A DNA stretch of 64,000 nucleotides, from the NCBI GenBank assembly GCA_023014335.1, contig JAECYW010000004.1, forward strand, positions 2,480,001 to 2,544,000, written 5' to 3'. The position numbers were made by a program, and so were the translations under genes. This DNA is from Galerina marginata. Taxonomy: Eukaryota > Basidiomycota > Agaricomycetes > Agaricales > Galerinaceae. Shown here piece after piece: positions 31,624 to 43,700 of the stretch (position 1 is the stretch's first letter; each line of letters opens with the position of its first letter). Under the pieces are notes generated by a model. That model saw only the letters and a list, made by a program, of their open reading frames with translations, was not told the DNA's origin and made no database searches.

Positions 31624-32806
31624 CTAATCTTTTAGTTTCATTCGACTCAGACGATCTCGCGCTTCCACAACTTCATCTGTGGCATATCCAACCTTTCTCT
31701 TTAAAGAAACCTGCCTTACTGTTTGGTTTTTAGATCGATTGCGTGCTATGGCAGCTTCCTACAAGTAGAGTGATGTTAGAGTTGAATTATTTATGAGTGC
31801 AATAAGTCAATACGCACTCTTAAAGAAGAGGTGTCCAAAATAGTAATTGCCCGAAGAACAGTCAACATCCTATATCTTTCATTTTTCATTTTAATACAAA
31901 TGAAAGAAAGTTGGGCTTCGACAATATCTCCACAGCGGAATTTTATAGGATTGATTTGCTGATATCTGTTCAATAACTATTAAAGATTTCAAACAGTATA
32001 ATCTGAATAGAAGCTTACTTGATTTCTTGGTCAGGGTCATTGATAAGTTCATAGTACTCAACTTCATTTTCTGTTGTATGAACAAATTGATCATCAATAC
32101 CCATAGCAGCTGCAAGGATTCCATGTGGATCGACTTCATTCGAGAAAGGTAATATTTCATCGGTGATTGCTTGTTTGCGAAGTGTAAAGAAGCGATTGTT
32201 CATATCAATTGCTGGATGGCCTTCAAATAGTGCAGAATTCCAGTCCTCAAGAGCACCTTGTGGAAAGGTACGTGAAAATATCTGGTGAATGTCTTGAGCA
32301 TTTTGTATAGCCTGAGAAAAGAGCGTGCTGCCCAGTCCAGTGAGTGTTACTGATTGCCACATAAAATGTCGTTGTTTTGGTTCTCTGCATATGATGTTCA
32401 GTACTGTCAATCTTATTAATATTTCAACAACAGTTCTGACTTACATATTAAATGGCTGCGATATAGGTGGAAGTGACTTCTGGCTCAATACACCCTGAAC
32501 ACGTAGAACAACCTCTTCGGCATCTTCATTACTCAGAGATCGGATAAGTTTCCAGGTCTTGTTTTGTTCTAAAGGAGTGACCTGGACCTGATCCTTGATT
32601 CCATCTGTCTATTATTGTTTCAGTCCCATTTGTTATTTTAAGATACACCATGACATACCGCATTGAAATAACATAACTGTTTTCTTTTGTGTATCTGGAT
32701 TTCAGCAATTCTTTCTACTTTGCTCTCTAAACTCTTGTTAATTGCTATTACAATGATCATGAAAGTCCAACTGACCAGTAGCTTTCATATCGTAAAATTG
32801 ATCCAT
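31624..32806 (-). CDS. Uncharacterised basidiomycete protein, complete copy (299 aa)
   Basis: Six exons can be joined in phase from ATG at 32806 (MDQFYDMKAT) to TAG at 31624-31626, with GT-AG introns. The total is 900 nt. The protein has no signal peptide or membrane segment. A central region is followed by GDIVEAQLSF, an LRAI-ILD stretch and a lysine/arginine-rich tail (LKRKVGY), suggesting a soluble and possibly nuclear protein. It is divergently placed from the acidic gene at 33456. Only its 3' part is visible in the left arm. Confidence 0.7.
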
Positions 32807-33455
32807 AATATTTTAGTGATAGATCGAAGAAAGAAGAGATAGGTTTCCAAAAGTCTGCACTGGCTTTTATAGCCATGTTACACCGGTATGATCGATCCGG
32901 TTGAATTCTCTTGCGTTCGTAAAAAAAGCATTAACATTTCCTTTTTAGCTATTAAATTGATCTAGTTGTTGTTTAGCCTTGTGAACCCTTGATGATGTAC
33001 CTTTAAAAAACGGAGCTAGACTTCTTTTTCAATATAAAATGAAGAAATTTGAATTCGGTTACTGGGCCGGTTTGAAAATGCATCAGGACAGCTGACCAGA
33101 AATTAGTCTAGAACCCAATTTTTCGGCCTTGGCATTATCATGTGGAATCATTTTTATATATAACAAAACAGACGGCGACTTGCTTCCTATATAAATGGTC
33201 AGAAACCTTATTTTTACAATTTGACAGTTCCTGGTTTCTACGTCATTCAGAATCTTTTTTGATAGGGGCTATATATATTTGTATGTAACCGTTGTAATTG
33301 ACGTGAAATATAAATCCAGTTTAACTTGGAAAAAATCGGATCTTCTGTTTGATCCGATATTCTTTTAGGAAACCTGAGAGGTATAAGAAGCCACAGATTT
33401 CTTTCTGTCTGTCAGTCGTCTTTCTTCAAACCTTCAACCTTATACTCATCTCACT
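32807..33455. promoter_or_regulatory. Divergent intergenic region (649 bp)
   Basis: AT-rich spacer between two divergent genes. It contains TATA-like stretches (TATATATAA near 33158) and a CT-rich leader (TCTTTCTGTCTGTC) before the start at 33456. No ORF was seen. Confidence 0.4.
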
Positions 33456-35979
33456 ATGCCTAAAAGAAAAGTCAAGGAAGATGCCTCCTCTTCAGAGGAG
33501 AATGAAAAGAGTCACAGGTAGATATCTAGTTATCAGTTTTTCTTTGATTTATGCTGAGAGTTATGGCTATTATTATAGTTCTAGTGAAAATGAGACGTCG
33601 GACAATGCTTTTTTGTGTGTTCTGATCCTTGTATTTTATTTTGTTTAAAACTAAACTTCTTTGCAGGTCTGATCAGTCTCCACCTCCGTATTTTTGCTTT
33701 TTTATTTTTTCATGTTAGGATATTTTAAGGTTGACCTGGTTTTAGGTTTACTCCTAGAAGGTCTAAAAGAGTAGCGGATCCACAAGCAGCTTTGGGAAGC
33801 CTGTGAGTAATTGGTTTAAACTTTTTGATTACTTTATTAATTATTCTGCCAATCAGCTCCAAGTCAAAGAAGAAAAATACTACAGTTGCAGCATTTACCC
33901 CAAGGTATTTTGATATCTAATTTTTATAGACTTCATATTAAACATATTTTTAGTCCAGAACAGAAGTCACCCAAAAAACCTCGTCATATATCAAAGCCAA
34001 AGCCTCCCACCACTCCAACTAAAAATTCCAAGCTCAGATCGCCAATTGTTTTAATCCAGACCAAGAAAAAGATTACAAAAGCCATTAAAGAAGAGACTGC
34101 ATCCAAGTCTGACAGTGGTAGTGAAAAGGAGATAGATAGTGAAGACAAAGAAGACGAAGAGGAAGAAGAAGACCAGACTGAAGATGATGAAGAGGAAGAA
34201 GAAGAGGAGGAGGAAGATGAAAAGGATGATTCTGATGCCAATTTCATAGATGATGAGGCGTATGTTTTTTTTGCTTTTTTCTTGAAATTAAACTAATTTT
34301 TTCTTATTGGTTTACTTTTTTTAGTGAGGAGAATACCAGCTCAGAGGAGAATGAACCTCCTTTGACCAAGTCCAAAGGAAAGACCAAAGCCAGGTATGTA
34401 TGATATACTTTGCTAAGAATAATATTTAATACTGCCTTTTAATAGTAATCCTCAACGTCAGAAAATTGTTAATGCGGCCATGTATATTCTCTAATTTTCT
34501 TTCTACGTGTTCATTTTGTTGATTCTTTTCTGGCTTAAAGAAAAACGGCGAAGAAGTCACAGGCAAAGGAAGAAAAGACCTTTGATAAGAGAAAAGATCT
34601 TTTGAAGGATACAGGAGTTTATCTGGAGGATTTGATCACTAAAGATCCTCTTGAAACGTACACATTTCTTTTGATTAATCAATTTTATGGTCTGATATAA
34701 TATTTATACAGCCGTCCTCTGTTAAAAAAATGCCAGATTTATGACAAAGACCTGGTTGACAGCTTTCTTGCTAAAACATACAAGGATCTTCCTAAATTGC
34801 CTAGGTATCTACTTATTTATTGTCTATGGTTGTTTTACTAATAATATTTCAGTGGATACACCAATAATCGATATCTTCCTGCAGGTGAAGCACAGGAGCC
34901 TATGATGTATGTTTCAAAACTACTGCCAGATTTGACAAAGATTAGCAAGAAGTAAGGTTTCCTATTATTTTTTGATATTCAGTATTAATTTCTCTTTACA
35001 ACAATAGGTACTTGCTGGACTTGTTTACCTTCATTTCTGATAAAGGCACAAGCACAGTTAATTTGTCAAGGATTGAGCCTTGTGATCTTATCGCCAAAAA
35101 ACCTGACACTGGATCCATTTACCCTTTGGTTACCTTGCGAAACCAGAAAACTCCAGCTCTTTGTCTCAGCGTCATATGTGTCGATGAAGACTACACTCGG
35201 CATGCCAAGGATATCAATGGTTCACCATACAAGATTTTAACAGGCGTCATTCAAACTATGGAGTATGAAAGATTGATCGCAACTCTCTGTATGGTTTACA
35301 AGGTACCCGGTATCAAAACCATGATGTCCAACAATCGCTGGTCCTTTTCATCTCGTCCCGGAAGCTCCAATAATAATAGAGCTCAAAGTATGTTTATTTG
35401 CCTTTAATCCTTTATTCATCTTAATGATCTTGTTAATAGATTTGTATGGCCGTGCTGGTCCTTCTCGCTCTGTGGGTACCAAGAAGTTGAGTCCTGCCAA
35501 TGCTCAGCAGGCGCAATTCAAAAATTCAAAGTGGAAGCTTGGGTATACCTTTGATGAAAACAGTGAGTTCTGCATTAATATTTTGTTCCTTAAAGCTATC
35601 TACTCATTTATAATCAGTTCCAATCCTAGATGGCCGATCTACTCAAATTGATCTTCCAAAAGGGTTACGCAAGGTCGCTGAAACTCTTCCTGCATTTCCT
35701 GGGGATATTCCAACTGGGTCTTTGACTCTTGTTGGTTATACCACTCTGGGGTATAACTCGCAAAAGTCTCCAGATGAGCTTACAATTGGAACCAATATCT
35801 GTTGGGCTGTGGTTTTGGCAACTCCTCAGGCGTAAGTGAAATATGTTCTCTTATATTTTAAAAAATATATTAATTAATAGGATTTACCAGGTAGAAAGAT
35901 CTATGACTTCCCTCGATCCATGTGGCATGACGATTCCTTGTTTTATATGTTGGGACAAAGGTTATCAGAGCTTTCTTGA
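33456..35979 (+). CDS. Acidic, lysine-rich nuclear-type protein, unknown function
   Basis: Start MPKRKVKEDASSSEEN at 33456, with a CT-rich leader upstream. Many short exons separated by 50-70-nt GT-AG introns follow. The N-terminal half is low-complexity: basic PKKPRH/KPKPPTTPTK patches and an Asp/Glu run at about 34140-34230. The C-terminal half is globular, with exons reading LLKDTGVYLEDLIT, CQIYDKDLVDSFL, LTLVGYTTLGYNS and a likely end near DFPRSMWHDDSLFYMLGQRL. The phase of the last exon is uncertain. I do not recognise the fold; composition suggests a chromatin or nucleolar protein. It converges on the SET gene. Confidence 0.6.
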
Positions 35980-36054
35980 GTCTTTTTGTCATCTGGATGT
36001 CTTTATTGTTATTCAACTAACAATATTCAAGACTCTGCTGCTGGTCATACACTC

Positions 36055-36125
36055 ATTCTTGTTGCATACTCATGGCATACTCATCGTCGTCACATACTTG
36101 TCGCATACTCGTCACATACTCGCTT
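36055..36125. repeat. Short minisatellite (CATACTCGT-type, about 10-15 bp period)
   Basis: Imperfect copies of CATACTC(A/G)T(C) occur at least five times in 70 bp in the intergenic space between two converging genes. No other function is apparent. Confidence 0.55.
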
Positions 36126-36250
36126 TTGTACTTGTCCGCTATTCCTTTCTCATCTCTGCGTTGCACAATTTTTTGTATATATCTCACTCAAGTGCACTTT
36201 AAATCACCAACATGTAATATAGTATTGTTAAATACACATTTGGTACTCTG

Positions 36251-37334
36251 TTAAATTGGTCCTAGTTTGCGGCGCTCCTTCTGTCTTGCCCTTTTGTTTT
36301 TGTTGGCTTTGCTTTGCTCTTCTACATTAATCTGGCTTGTACTGTTCTTTGATACTTCCTCTTCTTCCTCTGGTATTTCTCTACAGTCCTCACATAAGCA
36401 TTTAGATCCATCCTCCTTAAAGTAGTCAACCCCGTAGCACAGGAGAATTTCTTCATTTGCTTTGATATCTTTGGTCGCAATGATTGTAAATGCGTAAGTG
36501 TCTCGCACAGCAACAAACTGTTCAAATAATAGCATTGATATCAAGTTTTAGTAAACAAAAATTGAAACTCACCTCAACGTTATATGAGAAACAGCGATGA
36601 TTGATAAATCTTATAGGGCCAATCAAGAGCTTTTCATCAAATGAAGAATTCTTGTCCTTGTTGCGGTTATCAGGATGAGGGGTGATTGTAGAAAGATCAG
36701 TGTAATTTTTTGTGCGATCTTCTGGCATTAATCCAAGGAGTTCTAGGATGTATTCTCCTTTTATAATGTCCTTGGTGGCATAAATTGCAAAGCCTTTCTG
36801 ATTAGCATGGCCAAGAGGTTTGATCTTGAGATGTACAATGGCTTCTGGGTTGATAACCAAGGTGTAGGCTGCAATACACCTGTTAAGCTTTATTAATAGT
36901 GTATAGAGAATGAAATATCTTAAAACATACCAAGATAGGGTCGCCAAACTCTCACTTTTTTTATTTTCCCAAAGAAATAAAGGATAAAGAGAAAGAATAC
37001 TTTTTGCCAGCTTTTCTGCTGTTGACACATATGCTGGTGGATCTTGGATATTGAGTTGGTGTTTGATCTTCTCAAACATAGACCAAATGATAGCATGGAC
37101 AAAAGGTTTCATATTCATCTCCAAAGAGATAGTTTTGATATTGTGGGTTCTGCTTTCAGATTTTTCCTTTTGTTGAGCAAAGAGAGCATTGACAATAAGA
37201 GGGTCAATGTGTAGTATAGCCTTGGAGGAAAGAATAGCAGTAGACAAATGATTTACAAGAGAAGATTTGTTGGAATTGTTTTGATTCCAGGCCATAGCGC
37301 GATGAGAGGTAGAAGCAACCGCAGAGTCAGCCAT
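36251..37334 (-). CDS. SET-domain protein (putative lysine methyltransferase)
   Basis: ATG at 37334. Introns lie near 36866-36929 and 36523-36572; the stop is at 36251. The N-terminal half is helical. The SET core reads GFAIYATKDIIKGEYILELLG, RFINHRCFSYNVE (the NHxCxxN S-adenosylmethionine/active-site motif, with Tyr-Asn) and NEEILLCYGVDYF. It is followed by CLCEDC, a post-SET zinc-binding cysteine cluster, and a basic tail. This order matches histone-lysine methyltransferases, but the substrate is unknown. It lies on the same strand as the TET/JBP-like gene, 384 bp downstream of it. Confidence 0.8.
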
Positions 37335-37384
37335 TGAGTTGAAAGAAATTGGAGTTCTTTATTATATCTGGGAATCTTATATAC

Positions 37385-37535
37385 ACCTACTCTCATAGCT
37401 TTATGGCTATGCAACTGCTTAGTGGCTATATCATATTACTTGCATAGCTCTGTGGCTAGGCAACCGTAATCTCTTAGTAAACAATGTGGCAATGCAAAAT
37501 GGCTTACATAGCTCTAATGGCTATGCAGCTGTGCA
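37385..37535. promoter_or_regulatory. Repeated palindromic CATAGC...GCTATG motifs upstream of the SET gene
   Basis: At least three copies of CATAGCTYTRTGGCTATG-like sequence lie within 50-200 bp of the SET start codon, with weaker partial copies between them. Each copy is an inverted repeat (CATAGC and GCTATG). They resemble operator sites for a dimeric regulator. Confidence 0.45.
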
Positions 37536-37584
37536 ATTCACACAAAAACAACCCAAGTTTACGTTTGAAATCCTTTTTTAAGAC

Positions 37585-37650
37585 TTCTAACTTTTTTGGC
37601 AGTGGCGGGATTCCGGATCCACGGGCCGGTATTTGGGCCGCATCATAAAA
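37585..37650. repeat. Diverged relative of the fold-back element end
   Basis: A T-run, then GGCAGTGGCGGGATTCCGG, ACGGGCCGGTATTTGGGCCG and CATAAAATTGG parallels the arm motif (T-run, GGGTTGCCGG, CGGGCCGGTATTCCGTGCAG, CATATAAAA). The 28-bp palindrome itself is absent. Confidence 0.4.
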
Positions 37651-37717
37651 TTGGATCTTAGCTTTCAAAACCACACTTACAGAATACGTTAGATTACCAA
37701 ACCCTAGTTTACCAAGT

Positions 37718-40700
37718 CTACAATCTCCAGTAGTTATAAATCTCTTCATGACAAACCCGAACTTTCTGATACTTTTGTGCGGCTATATTGTTTTTCTTGG
37801 TTTCAGTTCTGTGGTCGCCATTAGAGACTCTGGGTGGCCTATCACCTCCACCATCACCACCTTGATCTCTTTGTCTAAGTGACTGTTGACCACTCTCTTG
37901 AGGACTTTCAATGGTAATATCTTCTGGCCTTAAAGGCAGTGTAGAAGGTAGCATAGTTCCATGCATACTGGATCCACGGAATGACCTAAAAAAACAAATA
38001 TTAGTCTGAGAATCTAATCAGCTTAAGAATCAATACCATAAAGAGTTTGTCCTAGCCACAACATACTTCCAATAGTCACCATAAATAAAAGAGTATTCCT
38101 TGAGGTCTTTGCGAGCTTGAAGCTGATATTGAGAGCAAATTCCAGGAACAGTGTCGTTGTCCTTATGGAGGGGCGCAGTATAGTTGTTGCAGTGATATGT
38201 AGTTGCACCTGAAGTGCCCAGTCGGTCACCTTCATTGCTTGCCTTATCAAGAGCTTTGAAATGATCAAAAGAAAATATTCGAGCAGCTTCAGAAAGTATC
38301 ATAGACGTCTAAAAAAAAAGAATATATGGTCAGAGCTGGATACCTGGAATTAAAATCAAAGAAAAACCTCTGCATCGTTAAATAGCACATCAATTCCTTC
38401 AGAATCCAAAGCCTCCATTCCTGGATACATAACATATGCATCCCCAGGAAGGCCTCCCATGGCAATCCGGGAACCTCGGGGAACCATAGTTCCTTGAGAA
38501 TAGAACTCAAACTGTGATCCTCGCCTGAGGCTTTTAAGATTAAGCTTTTGGAGACCTTCATGATGTTTCAAGAGAGTCTTAAAGATATCTTTTGGAAAGG
38601 GATTATAAACCCAAAAATCCAACTGTAATCAAATAAGAAAGATAATTATTTGATTGAAAAGACACTATACCAATTTTGAAGGATTTTCCTGGTCATAGAA
38701 TTTGAAGACCTGAAATCCACATCTTTCAATGACTTCTTCATCATACATGACCTCTTCTAGTTGTAATCGGTCATCAGAAGGATGCAGAATAGTAGGCTTC
38801 TGGCCATCTTTAAGATTATTGCCCTAAAAGATTAATTAGTAAGTTCCAAATTAATAAATAACAAAACTTGGTATACAGGAATTGCTTTTATCTGGTCTTT
38901 TTCCTCTGCAAAAGAAACACCATGTCCAATAAGAGACTTGTCCAGCTCATTATCGGAAGAGACGTATATCTCTCTTCGGCATTTTTTTTCAGGTTCTAAA
39001 GTTTTACAATTTGGACAAGGGGCTTTGAGAGTCTTAATTGAAAATATTATCAGCCTTGTATTCAATATGTATATTTTAAAACTTACAGGTCGGTTTTTAA
39101 GTATTTTGTTGCCTAAGCCTTTCTTAGCCTCCCGAAAGGCGTTACTTCTGGTGAATATAGTTTCTAGAGCAGGATTTTTGTAAGCTTTGAGGGCTCCACT
39201 TTTGACCTGTCCTTTGAGCTCTCGCATAAGATCTTTATATAGCTTATCCATCTCGTCTTCATCTTTCAAAAGGTCAAGCTGAAGGAATAGTAAGTATATA
39301 TAAAAATTGAAATAAATATTGACTGACGTTAAATATGCGATTGATCCTGTTTTCTGCAGGATTTGCTTCATTTAAAGCAAAAGCTAGCCACTGTTTATAG
39401 GCTATCACAAAATTATCCAGATTCAAGAGGAAATAAACAGAGGATGGATAGCTTTGTCGAGGAATGATGTCCGGATTTTCTTTAAAAAAGCGTAACAGCT
39501 CTTTTCCTGTTAATTTTTTATTTCCCTTTCGCTAGACACAGTTAGATATTATATGTTATATGAAAAAAAAAAAAAAATAACGGACTGAAAATACAGGAAT
39601 TTCATCCCGAGGCATCCATGCCAAAATTTCCTCTTTAGGGATCCAGGAATATATAACCAAACTCAGTGATTCGATAATCTTGTTTCTCCTTAAAAGCGAC
39701 ACAGAAAAAGGAGCTTTGCAGTGAAGAAGCATATAACGGCTGCTCCAAAGTTCAACACTTTTGGGTAGTTCCGAGTCCTAGAGACACCAATTAATTGGAT
39801 TTTAAATTTAGAAAGATACTTTACCTTAACAGATTTACGCCAAGCTGCTTGTTTGTAGATGCCGCGCCTTACACTTCTCATCTCTCTTAAAACACTGAGC
39901 ACATTCTGATAATGTTGTTCATTGGTTTCTTGTGATAGAGTGGTGTCCTACAGTTGGATAGTGTAAATAACTTATATTTAATTTTAAAATTATAGGAGTA
40001 CCTTTCTAAGGGCGTAAGCTTCATCTAGTAAGGTTTTCCAGCTTAAACATTTCTTTTCCCAAAAGCTTGGATTTTCCTGCAAAATTACAAGTTCTTACGT
40101 AGTAAAAGAACTTGTTTTCCGGCCTGCATAGCAGGCAGAAATGGTTTCTAACGCAATGGTTGGAAATTCTCCCACTGCTATAGTGACCCTGCATGGTTTC
40201 TGTATCTCAGCCATTACTGGGCCAATTTTAATGATCTTGGTATCAAAAAAATCGTAAAAATCAGGGCTTTCATGTGGCATGTGTATCCAGGGTTGATTAG
40301 GTCATGTGACTTGTTCACACGACCCAAAAAGCGCAAATTTGTGTGAATTTATGCTTAAAACAGATTTGAATGAGCTAGATATGCTAAAATGTGTCGCCCA
40401 GACCAATATAGAATAATGTACAAATATTTACATATGTTTTGCAATGATGTCATGGTGTCCAAATCCAGCAAACAGTCAGCTCAACTTGGTGAAAATCCGA
40501 AAATTGGTGTTAAACTGACTGGATAACCCATAAAAGGCACACCAAACATTGCAAAACATGACCAAATAACATGAAAATAATGTTCTAGAAGCTTACATAA
40601 TCAAACTCACAGCAGGACTTTGTGCAATTGCCTTGGATTTGGTAATGCACCAACTTGGACAAAAATATTCTCAGGGATATGTCATGTGATATGTGCGCAC

Positions 40701-43700
40701 AGACCACCTGTTAGGTAAAAAAAAGATTATCAGTATTTTTATTTTATTTTAATGCCTTTAAAATCTCTCAATATAGCTTATTTACTGTGTTTTCAACAAT
40801 ATTCCGCATTTGGTAAGTCACATAAAGATGTGACAATATGTATGTGACACCATCTTTTAGCCCTGATTTTTCTGATAATTACACACTTTGTTTCAAGGCA
40901 ATCCGATAAAAGCTAAGTGACGTAAGAATTAATCTTGTTACAAGTTCTTATTGTAGTCAATTAATTAATCTTGTTACAAGTTCTTACGTAGTAAAAGAAC
41001 TTGTTTTCCGGCCTGCATAGCAGGCAGAAATGGTTTCTAACGCAATGGTTGGAAATTCTCCCACTGCTATAGTGACCCTGCATGGTTTCTGTATCTCAGC
41101 CATTACTGGGCCAATTTTAATGATCTTGGTATCAAAAAAATCGTAAAAATCAGGGCTTTCATGTGGCATGTGTATCCAGGGTTGATTAGGTCATGTGACT
41201 TGTTCACACGACCCAAAAAGCGCAAATTTGTGTGAATTTATGCTTAAAACAGATTTGAATGAGCTAGATATGCTAAAATGTGTCGCCCAGACCAATATAG
41301 AATAATGTACAAATATTTACATATGTTTTGCAATGATGTCATGGTGTCCAAATCCAGCAAACAGTCAGCTCAACTTGGTGAAAATCCGAAAATTGGTGTT
41401 AAACTGACTGGATAACCCATAAAAGGCACACCAAACATTGCAAAACATGACCAAATAACATGAAAATAATGTTCTAGAAGCTTACATAATCAAACTCACA
41501 GCAGGACTTTGTGCAATTGCCTTGGATTTGGTAATGCACCAACTTGGACAAAAATATTCTCAGGGATATGTCATGTGATATGTGCGCACAGACCACCTGT
41601 TAGGTAAAAAAAAGATTATCAGTATTTTTATTTTATTTTAATGCCTTTAAAATCTCTCAATATAGCTTATTTACTGTGTTTTCAACAATATTCCGCATTT
41701 GGTAAGTCACATAAAGATGTGACAATATGTATGTGACACCATCTTTTAGCCCTGATTTTTCTGATAATTACACACTTTGTTTCAAGGCAATCCGATAAAA
41801 GCTAAGTGACGTAAGAATTAATCTTGTTACAAGTTCTTATTGTAGTCAATTAATTAATCTTGTTACAAGTTCTTACGTAGTAAAAGAACTTGTTTTCCGG
41901 CCTGCATAGCAGGCAGAAATGGTTTCTAACGCAATGGTTGGAAATTCTCCCACTGCTATAGTGACCCTGCATGGTTTCTGTATCTCAGCCATTACTGGGC
42001 CAATTTTAATGATCTTGGTATCAAAAAAATCGTAAAAATCAGGGCTTTCATGTGGCATGTGTATCCAGGGTTGATTAGGTCATGTGACTTGTTCACACGA
42101 CCCAAAAAGCGCAAATTTGTGTGAATTTATGCTTAAAACAGATTTGAATGAGCTAGATATGCTAAAATGTGTCGCCCAGACCAATATAGAATAATGTACA
42201 AATATTTACATATGTTTTGCAATGATGTCATGGTGTCCAAATCCAGCAAACAGTCAGCTCAACTTGGTGAAAATCCGAAAATTGGTGTTAAACTGACTGG
42301 ATAACCCATAAAAGGCACACCAAACATTGCAAAACATGACCAAATAACATGAAAATAATGTTCTAGAAGCTTACATAATCAAACTCACAGCAGGACTTTG
42401 TGCAATTGCCTTGGATTTGGTAATGCACCAACTTGGACAAAAATATTCTCAGGGATATGTCATGTGATATGTGCGCACAGACCACCTGTTAGGTAAAAAA
42501 AAGATTATCAGTATTTTTATTTTATTTTAATGCCTTTAAAATCTCTCAATATAGCTTATTTACTGTGTTTTCAACAATATTCCGCATTTGGTAAGTCACA
42601 TAAAGATGTGACAATATGTATGTGACACCATCTTTTAGCCCTGATTTTTCTGATAATTACACACTTTGTTTCAAGGCAATCCGATAAAAGCTAAGTGACG
42701 TAAGAATTAATCTTGTTACAAGTTCTTATTGTAGTCAATTAATTAATCTTGTTACAAGTTCTTACGTAGTAAAAGAACTTGTTTTCCGGCCTGCATAGCA
42801 GGCAGAAATGGTTTCTAACGCAATGGTTGGAAATTCTCCCACTGCTATAGTGACCCTGCATGGTTTCTGTATCTCAGCCATTACTGGGCCAATTTTAATG
42901 ATCTTGGTATCAAAAAAATCGTAAAAATCAGGGCTTTCATGTGGCATGTGTATCCAGGGTTGATTAGGTCATGTGACTTGTTCACACGACCCAAAAAGCG
43001 CAAATTTGTGTGAATTTATGCTTAAAACAGATTTGAATGAGCTAGATATGCTAAAATGTGTCGCCCAGACCAATATAGAATAATGTACAAATATTTACAT
43101 ATGTTTTGCAATGATGTCATGGTGTCCAAATCCAGCAAACAGTCAGCTCAACTTGGTGAAAATCCGAAAATTGGTGTTAAACTGACTGGATAACCCATAA
43201 AAGGCACACCAAACATTGCAAAACATGACCAAATAACATGAAAATAATGTTCTAGAAGCTTACATAATCAAACTCACAGCAGGACTTTGTGCAATTGCCT
43301 TGGATTTGGTAATGCACCAACTTGGACAAAAATATTCTCAGGGATATGTCATGTGATATGTGCGCACAGACCACCTGTTAGGTAAAAAAAAGATTATCAG
43401 TATTTTTATTTTATTTTAATGCCTTTAAAATCTCTCAATATAGCTTATTTACTGTGTTTTCAACAATATTCCGCATTTGGTAAGTCACATAAAGATGTGA
43501 CAATATGTATGTGACACCATCTTTTAGCCCTGATTTTTCTGATAATTACACACTTTGTTTCAAGGCAATCCGATAAAAGCTAAGTGACGTAAGAATTAAT
43601 CTTGTTACAAGTTCTTATTGTAGTCAATTAATTAATCTTGTTACAAGTTCTTACGTAGTAAAAGAACTTGTTTTCCGGCCTGCATAGCAGGCAGAAATGG

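Larger units (their letters stand above)
25838..32489 (-). repeat. Right arm of large inverted repeat
   Basis: Reverse complement of 1-5488. It differs by a 1193-bp LINE insertion (including target duplication), a 29-bp palindrome deletion and a few substitutions. The repeat may continue past 32489, since the left arm is cut by the window start. Confidence 0.95.

Noticed and set aside
1..32489. Inverted repeat as an assembly chimera
   Set aside because: The arms differ by a LINE with a target duplication, a palindrome deletion and several substitutions, and they abut different elements, so they are distinct loci; long-read confirmation is still desirable.
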